DNA of 64,000 nt from Trichuris trichiura (Eukaryota; Nematoda; Enoplea; Trichinellida; Trichuridae). The DNA lies in assembly GCA_037903355.1 (NCBI GenBank), contig JBAJFE010000023.1:1736001-1800000 (forward strand), read 5' to 3'. Position numbers and translations under genes: made by a program. Positions within the stretch are counted from its first letter, which is position 1. Each line of letters starts with the position of its first letter. Shown in pieces: positions 35,963 through 46,348 of the stretch. The notes beneath the pieces were generated by a model, which had not been told where the DNA came from, did no database searches, and worked only from the letters and a program-made list of their open reading frames with translations.

Positions 35963-38900
35963 ATGCTTCAACGCTTTTCTGGAATGTACAAAAATCACGT
36001 TGCCGACTACTATACAAAGGTTGCGCCTGAGACGACAGGTATGCAGCGCCCAAAAATATGCCTTCGGTATAGTTTTAAAAAACATGTACAATGGACCTCG
36101 TATCGCGATAGTGAATGACTTGGTAGAAGACAAGTCGTCGTGGCTTGTTGACATTTGTGGAGGAACTGGCATGAGCGGTCAAGAAGTAAGGAGAGAAATT
36201 TTTTTTTGAATAACAGACAGTCCGCGAAGGTCAGCACTTCGACCAGGCAATAATAAAAGGAATTATTACAGTAATGTCGCTAGGGATTTTTCAAAGTTGC
36301 AAATGATTTGGCCGAACGAAAGTATGTACTTTGTATTTTCCTAAGTTCTTCTATTAACACACAATTGCCGCTGCATCGGATAAATAAACAGGAGAATCAT
36401 GCTAAAGGATAATCAGGTACAAGTAATATGTTTCATTTCATATTTAAAAATAAAAGTCAGTCTTTATGCAAATGAATAAGCTGGAACATGGCGAACGTGC
36501 TTCCCGTGCATATTGCTAAGAGAAAACTCCCTATGCTGATATCTTATTGAAGAAATGTCATTTTTGAAAAAATAAGAAACTTGTCAAAGCAGCTGCGCCG
36601 CGTATAGGTGGCATTGAATTCGTTCATAAGCATATATCAACTTGCACTAATCTATTCTTTCAAGAGTTATAAGAAGTGTTTTAATTTCGTTTTCGTATTT
36701 TTGAGAAGTTACATAATCGCGATGTCGCTATCGGATGTCAAACAGGTTCAAGATTGCTTTGTTCTCGCGCTGAGAACTTAGGTTGCAAGATTATTCCTTA
36801 AGAGTTATTTTCGAAAGAGATCCTTTAAAGATAATCTTATTCAATAGCGAAAATATGGTCAAATTCGTCTAAACTGACGCCTGTCAAGTTTCGCGGTAAA
36901 TAGGTTACGTTATTAAGATAGTCCCTTGTCTTTGTCGAACCAAAAGCACCAAGACAGACTGCGGCAAGCAGGTCCTAACTACGTGACCCATTTAGCGCGC
37001 AACTTCGTTGGCGTAAGTTGATCATGGCGATAATCGTCAAATATCCCTCGGCAAAACTGCAACCACGAAGAAACGTTTTGATTACTTGAACTGTACTTTC
37101 TCATATACGGAAAATAACTTGTTGCTTGAACGAGAAGCGCTTTGCTCTTTCCATTGCGGCGAAAAAAATCAAGAAACGTTTTGAACGGTAAAACTGTCAT
37201 ACAGCTTGTAGACTTTGAAAGCCTTTGAACTTACATGTTTTCTTACCTGCATTAACTACCGTACGCACGCTGCTCTGCAGGGTACGCAAACTCCCGCCAA
37301 AACACTCAAGTTGACCTATGCTTAGCGTCCAGTCATTCGAATATATGCAAAAGGCTTATTTCAAAGAAAAAAAGCATAATAAAATTGAGCGCCCATGAAT
37401 ATTTACGGATGGGAAAATAGCGCTGTTTAAGCAGCTGTTTATGATAAACGTTTTTGACGTCGTTATCGCATTTTAATAAATTGCTACTCTTTTGAAGGCC
37501 TTATACCGCTTTGCACCTTGAATTCCTAAGTGACTGTAAGGGATAAGTAACAATTTGTCCAAATATGGCTAAGAACCTAGGAGCAAAAAAATATTTGCCG
37601 TTCAAGCATATTTGCTAAGAAGATTTTAAAACACGCTTGTTTCGCGACAAGCGCTTGTTGAAGAGAGAGTAAACACGTTTTTAGAATTGTCTACCGTAGA
37701 ACTAAGCGCAGGTACATTCATTTATTTTAATAATTGTCTCTCTGTCTGTTTTGAGGGACTTTTGTTCGTATTCTGTTGACAGCTTAAATCAAACTGTTTC
37801 GAAAAAAAATTATTCATTTTGATAGCAGAGCAGCAGGTAAAAATAAGGCTGCTTGAAAGCAAGCGAAATTTTTGTATAAAATTTAGAAAAGAAAAGCAAA
37901 CATTGGTTATTTTTCTGATGTTCACCCTGGAATCGCTGTAATTTATTTTAAGATGAGAAAACACGGATTTTCGAACATTGACTATATCGATGGAAGCGAA
38001 GGAATGACTAAGCAGGCTAAGTTAAAAGGAATCTACCGCAATTATTACTGCGAAATGCTGCTTCCCGGCAAACGAAGTTCACTTGAGCCAGGTAAGCTTC
38101 GCCTTTTCTACTTTAGTAACTGCGCAGTTTAAAAGATTTTCGTAAGGTGATCGCTTTGACTTCGTCGTCGCGTTCGACAGCATAAGTACTTGTCTTTCAT
38201 AATGAAGAAATTTATTACGGATATGTCCCGTTTGTTTTGTATATAAAAAGACTCCATAGCTTTCGGGTCATTCGAGACCCGTCATCAGCGGTCTTAAGTT
38301 GTTGATATGATTCGTGGCAGCGAGTGCCCTAATGTTTCTGAAGATTTTAAAGCGGGCATTTTAAAAGTTTTTCGTTGGTAGGTTCTGGTATCTGGGTCTG
38401 TCAGCGCACTTCTTTTTCTTGTTCCGTATATCGTGTAGATTGTGTCTTTGCTGGGTAGTTTCGAACATTTTTTGTTGTTGGTTCGCTGTTTTTTCATTTT
38501 GCATCCTAGGCCACCACTTCACTGCCACTTCGAACCTAAGCCGATATGAAATAAACAGCTTATATAAACTTAGGAAGCAACCCAACAGAATCATAACCAA
38601 AGCAGACAAAGGGAATAGAATCGTCTTACTTGACAGAAGCACCTACACTGAAAAGATGACAGCTATCTTGAACACTAGCAATTATACGCTCCTACCAACC
38701 GACCCTACAGAGGTTTCCCGGAAAAATCGCCGATCTCTTCTCATTACATATGCGACAGAAACCAAAGAACCTGCTATCACCAAAATGACAACATATCTTA
38801 AGTTTGCATCGAACTTCAGACCCCCGAGCTCTATGGTCTCCCAAAAGTACACAAACCAGATATCCCGCTGAGACCGATAGTCTCCACAATTAACACCATC

Positions 38901-41900
38901 ACCACTGAACTCAGTAAATACTTGAGTAAGATCATCAAACCTCTAACAGGCAAGGAACTATCCTTTGTCAAAAACAGCAAAACGTTCGTCAACGAAATAA
39001 GAAACTATTGTTTGGAACCCGACGAGATTTTAGTCAGTTACGATGTAAAAGAATTATTTTCCAGCATGCCAACATCAGACACCCTAGAGATCCTAAACAA
39101 TCTCCTCTCCACGGATACACGTATACCCAGCAGAACTAAATTAAATCCCTTTCACATTGTCAAGCTGTTTTCGTTTTGCATGCAAGAAGGCAATCACTTG
39201 ACTTTTGATAACAAGTTCTATAAACAATCTAACGGAGTACCTATGGGAAGCCCCCTATCCGCTGTATTAGCGGAAATTTTTATGAAAAACTTTGAAAGAC
39301 AAATGTTCAGAACTATAGACAGACACATAGCTCGACGCCTTTTTAAAAGATACGTAGACGAAACCTTTGTCATTATAAAAGCTGGAAAAGAAGAACAATT
39401 TTTACAATTCCTCAACAACGTCCGTCCTAACCAAATTAGTCTTCACAATGGAAAAAGAAGATAACAAAACCTTACTCTTTCTAGACGCCTTAATTATTCG
39501 CTCAAGCGAAGGCCTTAAAACCAGAGTGTATAGAAAACCCACGCACACAGATCAGTACGTCAATTTTTCATCACATCACCCACGATCAGTAATGCGTCGT
39601 ATCCTCTCCGGAATGATAGGCAGAGCATTCAATTTATGCAGTCCCGAATATCTCCAACCAGAAATTAACTACATTAGAAAAATCTTCTACAAAAACGGTT
39701 ATCCTAAATCCTTCATCAACCAAGTGCTCAACCACAAGCTTCGCACACGTGAGTCTCCAGAGCAAAACACTCCGCACGACACTTGTCTGTTTATTCCCTA
39801 TGTGGCTGGCTTAGGCGAAAAGATTGTCCAATTAGGAAAAAGATTAGGCTTCAGAGTCTTTTTCAAAAGTTCGCCCAACCTCAGGGCAATTCTCCGCACA
39901 GACAAAACCAAAATCCCCACAAACAAAAAGACAGGATTGATATAAGCGGTTGGATGTTCTTGCTCAGGGATTTATATTGGTGAAACGGGATACACCCTAG
40001 AGCATAGATTTAACGAACACATAAAAAAACTCACAAGTTACAATAACGCGAAAGCCATGCTTAACAATGGCACCAATGTAACCACACAGCCAGGCAGACC
40101 AATCGTGGACCCAAAAATTACAATGGAAAAAACCAAACAAGCCTCTGCTGTAGTGGATCATGCGACGCAATGTACTCAACTACTCCACCCAAGAGTTTTA
40201 TGTTACTAAAACAATCTACGGTTAAGAAGAATTAAAGAAGCACTATACATTAGACACAATACGACTTGCAACCGCGATCAAGGAGTGGACATAAGTGGGA
40301 TTTGGACAAATATTGTGACGCGGTATAATTGTTGCTCTCTCACCAGATGAAGTACAATAGCCCGGATAGAAAAAAGAAAAAAAGAAAAAACAACTACAGT
40401 AGAACCTCCGAAGTTGACCACCTCCCTATGTCGACCACCTCCTAAGTTGACCGAATTTTGACCAGTTGGTTGGTCAGCACGTTAATAAGCGCAAGGACAA
40501 CCTCTATACATCGACCACCACCGTAAGTGGGAAGTTGACCGCTTTAGCCGTCACCTGGTATATGCACGCAATGCTAACTTGCACTCTGTAAATTGGCCAC
40601 TTCAGTTTGCTCTGTGTCAGTCGCTAGCAGCTGTTAACCATCATTGCCTCAATGTGCTGTTACTCAACGTAACGAAGTTTTTCATTACCCTACATTGGAG
40701 ATTCCTGATTACAGAACCGATTCCGTCGCTTTGACGATGCTTCTTTTATGCTTCTCGGCACAGCTTGCGCGTTTCCTCAAGTACATAAGCTCCCACCTAC
40801 GCGTTGGCAGCATTCGCCCATTGAGGGAAATATGACAAATCGAGCCTACTTGAACTCGTTCGCGTCGAGCTCAGTTCTATTCATTCGCATTGGTATAGGT
40901 GTGCGGCAGGTTTTCTTAACGTGTCTTCGCGAGTAAAGATAGCCTGACTTACGCAGTAATAGACGCAGTAGTAGCTACCAAGCTGGTTGCAGTTTGCATT
41001 ATGGCCAAACGGAAAGAATCGAGAGAGTTGCCACTGAAGGAAAAAGTGGATCTTATCCGCTTTCTCGAAACTAACAGTCAAAGGAAGACAGCAGAACGGT
41101 TTCATGTGAGCAAGACTACCGTTGGCAGCATCCAGAGACGTAAACGTGGGTACTTGGAAAGATATGAGAAGGAAAGCGGAGACGCGCAGCGAAGAAAAAG
41201 GAGAACCTCCCTGGACCAAGTCAATGAAGCAGCGTTACATTGGTTTAAGCAAATGAGAGCAGCTAATGCACGCATCTCTGGCCCAATGATCCAGAAAATT
41301 GCTAGAAAATTCGCCGTGGAATTCGGTTTCACAGGTTTCCAAGCATCAAACGGTTGGCTGGCAAAGTTCAAGTTCCGTTATCAGATTTCTCAGAAAATCT
41401 TATGCGGCGAATCTTGCGAAGTTCTCGTCGAGGTCTTGGAAGACTTCATCTTGAAATTTCGTCATTTCGCCAGTGGCTTTAAGGAAGAAGACATATTCAA
41501 TGCTGATGAATGCGGCTTGTTCTTCAAAGCTATGCCTGATAGAAGTCTTGTACTAAAAGGCGATAAATGCAAAAGCGGGAAGCTCTCCAAAGAACGCTTC
41601 ACTGTGCTTCTTTGCGCTAGCGCAACTGGGGAGAAGTTGAAGCCATTGGTCATTGGTAAGTCAACGAAACCCCGAGCTTTTAAGAACTTGAAGCCTGATG
41701 ACCTCCCTGCCACTTGGAGATCAAATAAATCCGCCTGGATGACAGATGCCATATTCGAAGAGTGGGTAAGAAGTGTCGACGGACAGATGAAGCGAATGAA
41801 ACGTTCCATCTTATTGGTAGTAGACAACTGCCCGAGCCATCCCCACGTGAAAGACCTCACAAATGTCACGTTAAAACTCCTGCCCCCAAACACTACCTCA

Positions 41901-44253
41901 AAGACCCAGCCTTTAGATCAAGGAGTAATTAAGACGTTTAAGGCGAAATACCGGACCCAGCTTCTGCGGTGGATCGTTGGCATAGCAGAATACACCAGCT
42001 CATTTGCGGGAGCGACTACGATTGCTGCGTCCATTAATGCTTTGGACGCTGTACTTTGGATCAATTCTTCCTGGAATAAGGTTCAACCGGAGGCAATACG
42101 GAAATGCTTCAGGAGAGCTGGATTCGTCAGAGACGAAGAGGATCATGTCGAGCTCCGGCCTGATAGTCCCACTCCTGAAGTAAAGATTGAAGGAGTAAAC
42201 TTCGAAGATTTTGTTTCAATGGATGAATTGGCCACTTCTACCGAACCCGACCCACAAGCAATCTTTCAGTCTATACTAGCCGAAGTGGGACTGAGCCCAG
42301 AAGACGACGTAGAGAAGGAAAGTGAAAATGAAACGGAAATGGTACAGAAGCTGAAGGAAGAGGACGTCGGGCGCGTGTTAGCGCAGCTGAAGTGTTTTGC
42401 TGCTGAAAAATGTCCAAAGATGCTGAGCGCGGTAGCTACCGCGGAGACCGCCCTTGGTGCTTATGTTTGCAGTAAGAAGAAGCACCAGACTAGAATTGAT
42501 ACCTTTTTCAGCAAGCAGTGTAGCCCCTAAAAAGCTTATGCATGATTTTACAGTGTTGTTTTTATGCATCTCACCGTTTAATAGACCTCTGCAATAGAAT
42601 AAAACTCATACAGATGCTAATCTGTTCAGCCGAGCCAGTTATACCCACAGTTCCAATATATTGACCACCTCCTATGTTGACCAGTTTTCTCCGGTCCCTT
42701 GGGTGGTCAACTTACGGAGGTTCTACTGTAATTAGAACAAATAGAAATGGGTAGAACTGCAATATATATGGAACAAAGAAAGAAAAAGAAAAAGAAAAAG
42801 AAAGAAAGAAAAATGGATGCAAAATGAAAAAACAGTGAACCAACAACAAAAAATGTTCGAAACTACCCAGCAAAGACACAATCTGCACGATATACGGAAC
42901 AAGAAAAAGAAGTGCGCTGACAGACTCAGATACCAGAACCTACCAACGAAAAACTTTAAAAATGCCCGCTTTAAAATCCTCAGAAACATTAGGGCACTCG
43001 CTGCCACGAACATATCAACAACTTAAGACCGCTGATGACGGGTCTCGAATGACCCGAAAGCTCCGGAATCTTTTTTGTATATACAAAACAAACGAGACAT
43101 ATGCGTAATAAATTTTTTCATTATGAAAACATACTGTCCCGTACCAAGAAACCACGTTTTCAAAGTACTTGTCTTTGCCCTCTGCGTATTTGCGTAGGAA
43201 TTGCGTAAGCATTGCATAATAATAGGAAGCCCTAAAAGTTAGTCATTTGAAATTTGCGAGAACAAAATTTTAGTATTGATACAATTGCTTAAAATTGATG
43301 CGTATTAGTTAATGTCACGTGATCAATGCTTGTAGCCGTCACGGGCAGTACTTTGAAAACGACTTTGCAGAAGGGAACTCTTTCCGAATCAGTGCGTTTC
43401 GTACAAAACGTTGAGTCACGGGCAGTCAATCAATAAAGCAATTTCAAACTGTTTATTTCATTCTAAAGTTATATTGACCCATTGCCAAGAGGTGGTTATC
43501 AAAAAAAAACTTAAAAATTAATAATCAAATTTATTTCGAAAAAGAATAGAATTCAGGTAGCATATTTCTTAGTAACTTAAGCTACTGTAATGATGCAATG
43601 ATTTTCAAGTTCGCGAACTTTACCTGTTGCAAAATATTTGTTACTCGGCTTAACGTCAAACCTAACATGAAATCAATCGGTTTTATTCATGAACAGACTG
43701 GTTGCGAACAGTTCGCATCGTCTAATCTTCAGCCGCTTTATTTCTTTGCATTGACGCGACCTACTAACCAACGCCATCCAGCAACATTCGTATTATAGTT
43801 CGTTATATAGAGCTAAAAGGATAGTTTGTAAAACGTTAAACGATTAAAGCGTAACCCCGGAAACCGGAATTTAGCAAAAGAGTGATTTCGTCCGAAGTAA
43901 GCTGTGTGCATTCACGAAAGAGCGTTGCAGAGAAATACGATTGCGTCTATTCGGTTGGCTCCTACGTTCCCGGACATTTGCAACCGGAAATGGCTCACGA
44001 GTACATTCGCGTTTTGAAAAAAGGCAAATACTTTTTTTGCTCATTCGGACAAACGCTATGCACACTCGCGCTTGTAGGTGGTCTATGCATCCTAGGAATG
44101 AGGGAACAATGGCTTCATGAAGCGGACGACTACAAGGGCAAACTGGAACCTTACATGTACGGCATAAAGTCGTGGAAGCTGCTAAGCCGCACCATTATGG
44201 ACAACTGGTACAACGAATACACCGGCTTGGTTTACGTATTCAAAAAGCTTTGA
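35963..44253 (+). CDS. METTL27-like SAM-dependent methyltransferase
   Basis: Four exons join in phase: 35963-36038, 36073-36185, 37953-38091 and 43931-44253 (stop TGA), giving about 216 aa, close to METTL27/WBSCR27 proteins (about 245 aa). Residues in order: MLQRFSGMYK start, MYNGPRIAIVNDL, SAM motif I LVDICGGTGMSGQE, motif II MRKHGFSNIDYIDGSEGM, then YDCVYSVGSYVPGHLQPEM and YIRVLKKGKYFF. This is a class I Rossmann methyltransferase, probably soluble; its substrate is unknown. Intron 1 would be only 34 bases, so the first exon is less certain than the rest. Intron 3 is 5.8 kb because a 4.97-kb nested transposon complex (38198-43162) sits in it in the same orientation as the gene. An AATAAA lies near 44415. 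Confidence 0.8.
36186..37952 (+). other. Intron 2 of the methyltransferase, nothing else seen
   Basis: 1.77 kb of AT-rich intron between a GTAAGG donor and a TTTTAAG acceptor. I find no repeats or recognisable coding frames in it. Confidence 0.6.
38198..38506 (-). repeat. PLE copy B 5' terminal arm (inverted copy of 3' arm)
   Basis: The reverse complement of 42815-43125 with only scattered mismatches over ~309 bases. It includes the string TTTCGGGTCATTCGAGACCC. In Penelope-like elements, terminal repeats called pLTRs arise in direct or inverted form; here the arms are inverted. Confidence 0.9.
38540..39945 (+). pseudogene. Penelope-type reverse transcriptase, degraded (copy B)
   Basis: Similar to copy A from NRIITKADKGNR to the FIPYVAGLGEKIVQLGKR linker. 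It is broken by a frameshift near 38823 (within the RPPELYG block) and another near 39440 (just before MEKEDNKTLLFLD). Motif A reads VSYDVKELF and motif B GVPMGSPLSAV. Motif C reads YVDETFVI, with the second catalytic Asp replaced by Glu, so this copy is expected to be inactive even apart from the frameshifts. Confidence 0.88.
39930..40350 (+). pseudogene. GIY-YIG endonuclease domain, degraded (copy B)
   Basis: The frame continues from the RT linker, but a TAA stands where copy A has the tyrosine of GLVYA (near 39942), and a second in-frame TAA occurs near 40207. Beyond the first stop the motif GCSCSGIYIGETGYTLEHRF is clear. The domain ends at a TGA just before the purine-rich tract into which the Tigger inserted. 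Confidence 0.85.
40397..42728 (+). mobile_element. Tigger (pogo-type Tc1/mariner) DNA transposon, intact
   Basis: The terminal inverted repeats begin CAGTAGAACCTCCG and match over about 26 of 27 positions at the two ends (left 40397 onward, right ending at 42728). The flanking dinucleotide TA at 40395-40396 and 42729-42730 is the expected target duplication. Subterminal repeats of TTGACCACCTCC occur at both ends. A single intact transposase ORF lies between them. It is nested in PLE copy B and is therefore younger than it. Confidence 0.95.
41001..42530 (+). CDS. Tigger transposase, intact 509-aa ORF
   Basis: The N-terminal ~130 residues carry tandem helix-turn-helix DNA-binding domains of the CENP-B/pogo kind (LPLKEKVDLIRFLETN, FHVSKTTVGSIQRR, then FQASNGWLAKFKFRY). 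The central DDE_1 domain has the three acidic residues in FNADECGLFF, LVVDNCPSHP and TQPLDQGVIKTF; 30 residues separate the second and third, which fits pogo/Tigger. The C-terminus is acidic with a short tail. The single exon has no stops or frameshifts and the termini are intact, so it may be autonomous. The start ATG follows about 600 bases of element 5' region. It performs cut-and-paste excision and insertion at TA. Confidence 0.95.
   Translation: MAKRKESRELPLKEKVDLIRFLETNSQRKTAERFHVSKTTVGSIQRRKRGYLERYEKESGDAQRRKRRTSLDQVNEAALHWFKQMRAANARISGPMIQKIARKFAVEFGFTGFQASNGWLAKFKFRYQISQKILCGESCEVLVEVLEDFILKFRHFASGFKEEDIFNADECGLFFKAMPDRSLVLKGDKCKSGKLSKERFTVLLCASATGEKLKPLVIGKSTKPRAFKNLKPDDLPATWRSNKSAWMTDAIFEEWVRSVDGQMKRMKRSILLVVDNCPSHPHVKDLTNVTLKLLPPNTTSKTQPLDQGVIKTFKAKYRTQLLRWIVGIAEYTSSFAGATTIAASINALDAVLWINSSWNKVQPEAIRKCFRRAGFVRDEEDHVELRPDSPTPEVKIEGVNFEDFVSMDELATSTEPDPQAIFQSILAEVGLSPEDDVEKESENETEMVQKLKEEDVGRVLAQLKCFAAEKCPKMLSAVATAETALGAYVCSKKKHQTRIDTFFSKQCSP
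42815..43125 (+). repeat. PLE copy B 3' terminal arm
   Basis: The plus-oriented partner of 38198-38506. It carries a short open frame (from 42817, MQNEKTVNQQQKMFETT..., 69 codons) ending just before a CTGATGA-hairpin-GAAA string at 43032-43059. The small ORF probably represents the element's N-terminal coding segment captured in the terminal repeat, as in known Penelope pLTRs; that is inference. Confidence 0.85.
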
Positions 44254-44593
44254 ATATGTGACGTCATTATTATTCATTATCAATAATTATTAATCAGTTT
44301 CCGCCTTTACCATATGTTATGCAAGCGACCAGATTAGGCGATGATTCGTAGTTTCGTGCATACTCACCGCTTTTTTGCAATGTTTCGCGCTTTGCTGGTT
44401 TTTATGACGCTTAAATAAAGTCAGTTTCATCACCCCTCGGGATAAGATTGACCAATCAAAACTGGACGAAATTGCCGAAAATCCCGAATTTATTTTGAAA
44501 AAATAACCAGGATGCCTAAATCTACGTAATGCCTACTAAATCGCTACAGCCCATGAGCACCGATCATAACAGACATGAGAGAAAGCGCAGAGA

Positions 44594-45172
44594 TCACAGA
44601 TCGCTATAGGTCATTACCACGAAACCTTCGGATGTTTGGAATGGAGGTTTGCCAGGCGACGTCAGCCGGAAACTGAAGTATGAGAACGTTCGAATCAGAG
44701 TTGAGCAGTCAGGTCGGCTTTTCGAGAAGTCCACGTACAGTTCCGTACAACCCAAGCAATCTTGTGCGAATTCAACCGCATTGATGAAACTACGCATACA
44801 TGTCTGAATGCGCTACTGCTAAAAAGCCAACTTACCAAGTTTTCGAATTGACAGCCATTGCAACCGGCGGTGCATGAAGTACTACTCGCATTCGACTGTA
44901 GACGGTTGCAAACCAAGTAAAGCTAGTGTCCTTAGCCGGCTTCAAAACAATCGTCATTAAAACAACGGTACCGTCACGAATGGTTTCGACCTGCAAGCTT
45001 GTTGGCAGATTATTTAATGCGGGATTAAGTGCATGCAAAACTTGCAATGTGCTCTCTTAAGTCTGCAAGTGAAGCCAACTCCGAAGGCTTACGATTTTCC
45101 CCCACGCCACTGCCTTCGGTTGCTTGAGCAGCGCTGGTGAAATGTGTGGCGTGGGGACCATCAAAAGCACCA
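44594..45172 (-). CDS. Cysteine-rich, CUB-like secreted protein, 3' exons only
   Basis: Four minus-strand exons can be chained in phase: 45172-45093, 45055-44991, 44895-44836 and 44803-44594 (stop TGA). The last two are the most convincing: SSTSCTAGCNGCQFENL joins TCMRSFINAVEFAQDCLGC and then FSYFSFRLTSPGKP and SEGFVVMTYS. The paired cysteines and the F.F.L......GF.V.Y ending resemble the second half of a CUB domain, used in extracellular proteins. The 45055 acceptor (TTAAG) is weak and no start or signal peptide was located. It converges on the methyltransferase, whose stop is 340 bases away. Confidence 0.42.
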
Positions 45173-46348
45173 CTGGAAATGGGCACCCCGCGACGTTGTG
45201 CAAATTACGGAACTGCAACAAAAACGGTCTACACTTGAAACCAATCCGAATTGTCATCATTCCCACCGCACGCAACTAGTCATCGTAGTCAAAACCCGAG
45301 CAGCAAACGCAATACGACCGCACCAGACAAAGTTAACGCCAACAGTAAGTCAATACAGTAAAATTATTCGAACCTGCGAATCAACAAACGTCAGTACAAA
45401 GCGGAAAAGTATTGCGAGCGAAATGAGCTTGCCAACGTTTCAAAAATGTTTCATTTAAAAAAAAACAATCGTTGCAAGTGCACCAGCGTTTTGAGGTTTT
45501 TAGCAGTTAAGCTAAGCGGCCATTCCGACGAAAATGCGAATACTTTTTCAGCGCTTCGCTCAGGCATCATCGCGTTTTGTAAACTTTTCTTCTCGCATCG
45601 ATTCGATCTTTCGAAAAAGCATTTTTTTTTTCAGTTTCTGCTTTTCGGGGCGTAATCGCTTGTTCGCTCATTTTAACCAGCCCGAGGCGAAAAACGTTCG
45701 ATTACCGAATGCCATGACGAACTGGTGAATTGGTTTTTCAGCATCCGATGCCTTTCAATGCGTAATATAGCGTGGAGCAGTCGTCTTTCGCTCAAATGAG
45801 TATTTCAACTAGAAGCAAATGATGGAATGCCCAATAGCTTACTGCTAGCTACTGGGTCGCGTAGAGCCCGCAACAGAGCACCAAAATTATTGAAGTAAAA
45901 ATTGGGATGCAGTGCCACTTTTTGGCGGAAAATAAAAAGTATTAAGGTAACCACAATTATGCAAATGCATTGCTGACCTCTGCTTATTAACATAAATGTT
46001 TTTAATCGAAACCAAAACAACAGCGCGAGCTAGAAGGCGGGAACATTTAAAGCCTTTGTAGGCGGCATTGTTAAAGTTAAAAAGCAATAAACTGCAAATT
46101 AGGCGTCTACGCTCTTTCGAATTTGCATGCGTTTTTTGTTAGCAACAATTTAAAATATAGAATCGTATTCTTTCGAAAACAATTTTGGCAGTTTGCCAAG
46201 ATTAAAGGATTTGTAGCTTTTGACGAATGCACATCTGACGTTAAGCAGATGCAATACGAGCGCGCACGCTGACCAGACTCGTTACCGTAATACGTAGACA
46301 AAATAATTGGTTTTGGCTGGTTGGTTTTCGCTGAATGAAAACCGCGAG

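Larger units (their letters stand above)
38198..43162 (+). mobile_element. Penelope-like retroelement copy B, full-length but dead, with nested Tigger
   Basis: The limits are fixed by a 14-bp target duplication, AAGTACTTGTCTTT, at 38184-38197 and 43163-43176. The unit has a ~309-bp terminal arm at each end in inverted orientation (38198-38506 and 42815-43125), then a 37-bp 3' tail (43126-43162). Between the arms lie RT (from about 38540) and a degraded GIY-YIG domain (to about 40350). A Tigger element at 40397-42728 splits the 3' part; without it the PLE is about 2.63 kb. The whole unit lies inside intron 3 of the methyltransferase gene. The RT is 5'-truncated against copy A and joined directly to the inverted arm. 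Purine-rich AAAG runs flank the Tigger insertion. Confidence 0.9.

Noticed and set aside
42817..43026. 69-codon ORF as an independent gene
   Set aside because: It lies wholly inside the PLE terminal arm, with an inverted copy at the other end, so it belongs to the element.
45805..46020. Minus-strand frame with a hydrophobic stretch (ICIIVVTLILFIF) and short tail
   Set aside because: Looks like a membrane-anchor exon, but no partner exon joins it in phase with good splice sites.
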